From Filimonas zeae (GTDB lineage: Bacteria > Bacteroidota > Bacteroidia > Chitinophagales > Chitinophagaceae), in assembly GCF_014641615.1 (NCBI RefSeq), contig NZ_BMIB01000005.1:138150-202149 (forward strand): a stretch of 64,000 nucleotides of DNA, given 5' to 3'. Below are positions 63,747 to 64,000 of this stretch, one piece after another (position 1 is the first letter of the stretch; each line of letters opens with the position of its first letter). Made by a program: the position numbers and the translations under genes. The notes beneath the pieces are model-generated. The model saw only the letters and a program-made list of their open reading frames with translations, was not told the origin of the DNA and did not search any database.

Positions 63747-64000
63747 TTAATTTCCACCATTTCCGTAAGTGGTCTCATCATCCGGCAACGGCAATACATA
63801 CTGGGTAGCGGTAACAGCCAGCCCGTTTATCTGTGGTGCGTTCAGCCTTTTGTAATAGTGAAACAACTGGCCTTCACAATAAAACTCTCTCCGGTACTCC
63901 TTAAATATTTCATCCTGCAGTTGCGCCGGTGTAAGCGAGCCGCTCAACGGTGTAGCATCTCTGGCCACCCGTACCTGCGATACATAGGCAGCCGCATCTG
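63747..64000 (-). CDS. RagB/SusD-family nutrient-uptake lipoprotein (C-terminal part)
   Basis: The frame is open to the window edge, so only the C-terminal 84 codons are seen. AYVSQVRVARDATPL, the LTPAQLQDEIFKEYRREF motif (the typical ERRRE-like helix of SusD) and GQLFHYYKRL are diagnostic. SusD proteins sit over the SusC TonB barrel and bind glycan or peptide; the matching SusC should lie just outside the window. Confidence 0.92.
   Translation of the reverse strand, partial: DAAAYVSQVRVARDATPLSGSLTPAQLQDEIFKEYRREFYCEGQLFHYYKRLNAPQINGLAVTATQYVLPLPDDETTYGNGGN

Overview
The window reads as chromosomal DNA of a Bacteroidota bacterium, most likely family Chitinophagaceae (Chitinophaga/Filimonas/Niastella type). 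The reasons are a partial SusD gene followed by DUF4843, PKD-like and TlpA genes, a GLPGLI-family secreted protein, TPR-type histidine kinases, WG repeats, DUF4407, SPII lipoproteins, and promoter-like TAnnTTTG boxes. The genus call is inference. Genes are dense, short overlaps are common, and many convergent pairs are separated by strong hairpins.

Layout. 1-16 kb is mostly housekeeping: ilvE, rdgB, a thioesterase, aroE with a ComA-like phosphosulfolactate synthase, a TPR protein, a class IV aminotransferase, a NIF3-family protein, a zinc-ribbon coiled-coil protein, recN and a PAP2 phosphatase. It also holds two odd non-coding stretches: a degenerate 21-bp periodic array (about 7907-8305) and a C-rich, G-depleted tract (about 10104-10425). 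16.8-19 kb is a TetR / HMA-like / MFS efflux unit with a palindromic operator. 19-35.7 kb is a 17-kb single-strand operon for a complex lipid or polyketide: a PKS with nitronate-monooxygenase-like, KS, AT, ACP, ACP and KR domains, then a KS-AT-DH-PPTase protein, a free ACP, an alpha/beta hydrolase, two UGT-like glycosyltransferases and a membrane-anchored condensation-type acyltransferase. 36-44 kb has small membrane proteins, a PfkB kinase, an amidase, an EF-G paralogue behind two tandem leader-ORF/terminator modules, YjbQ, free-Met-sulfoxide reductase and DUF4407. 44-54 kb is signalling: a TPR histidine kinase with a NarL-type regulator, an ECF-like sigma factor, a cyclic-nucleotide-domain kinase next to a REC-flavoprotein fusion and a UBP zinc finger, and a WG-repeat protein. 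54-58 kb has a truncated AAC(6')-like remnant, tRNA-Phe, a metal-binding/DJ-1 fusion, a GlxA-type regulator and a DUF5984/DUF1826 pair. 58-64 kb is the downstream half of a SusCD-type uptake locus.

The best candidate for an undescribed system is the 19-35.7 kb operon. Its logic is that of a self-priming, PUFA-synthase-like iterative PKS with no chain-length factor, whose product would be released, glycosylated up to twice and acylated at the membrane, giving a glycolipid. The 21-bp array and the double-attenuator leader of the EF-G paralogue are the next most unusual items.
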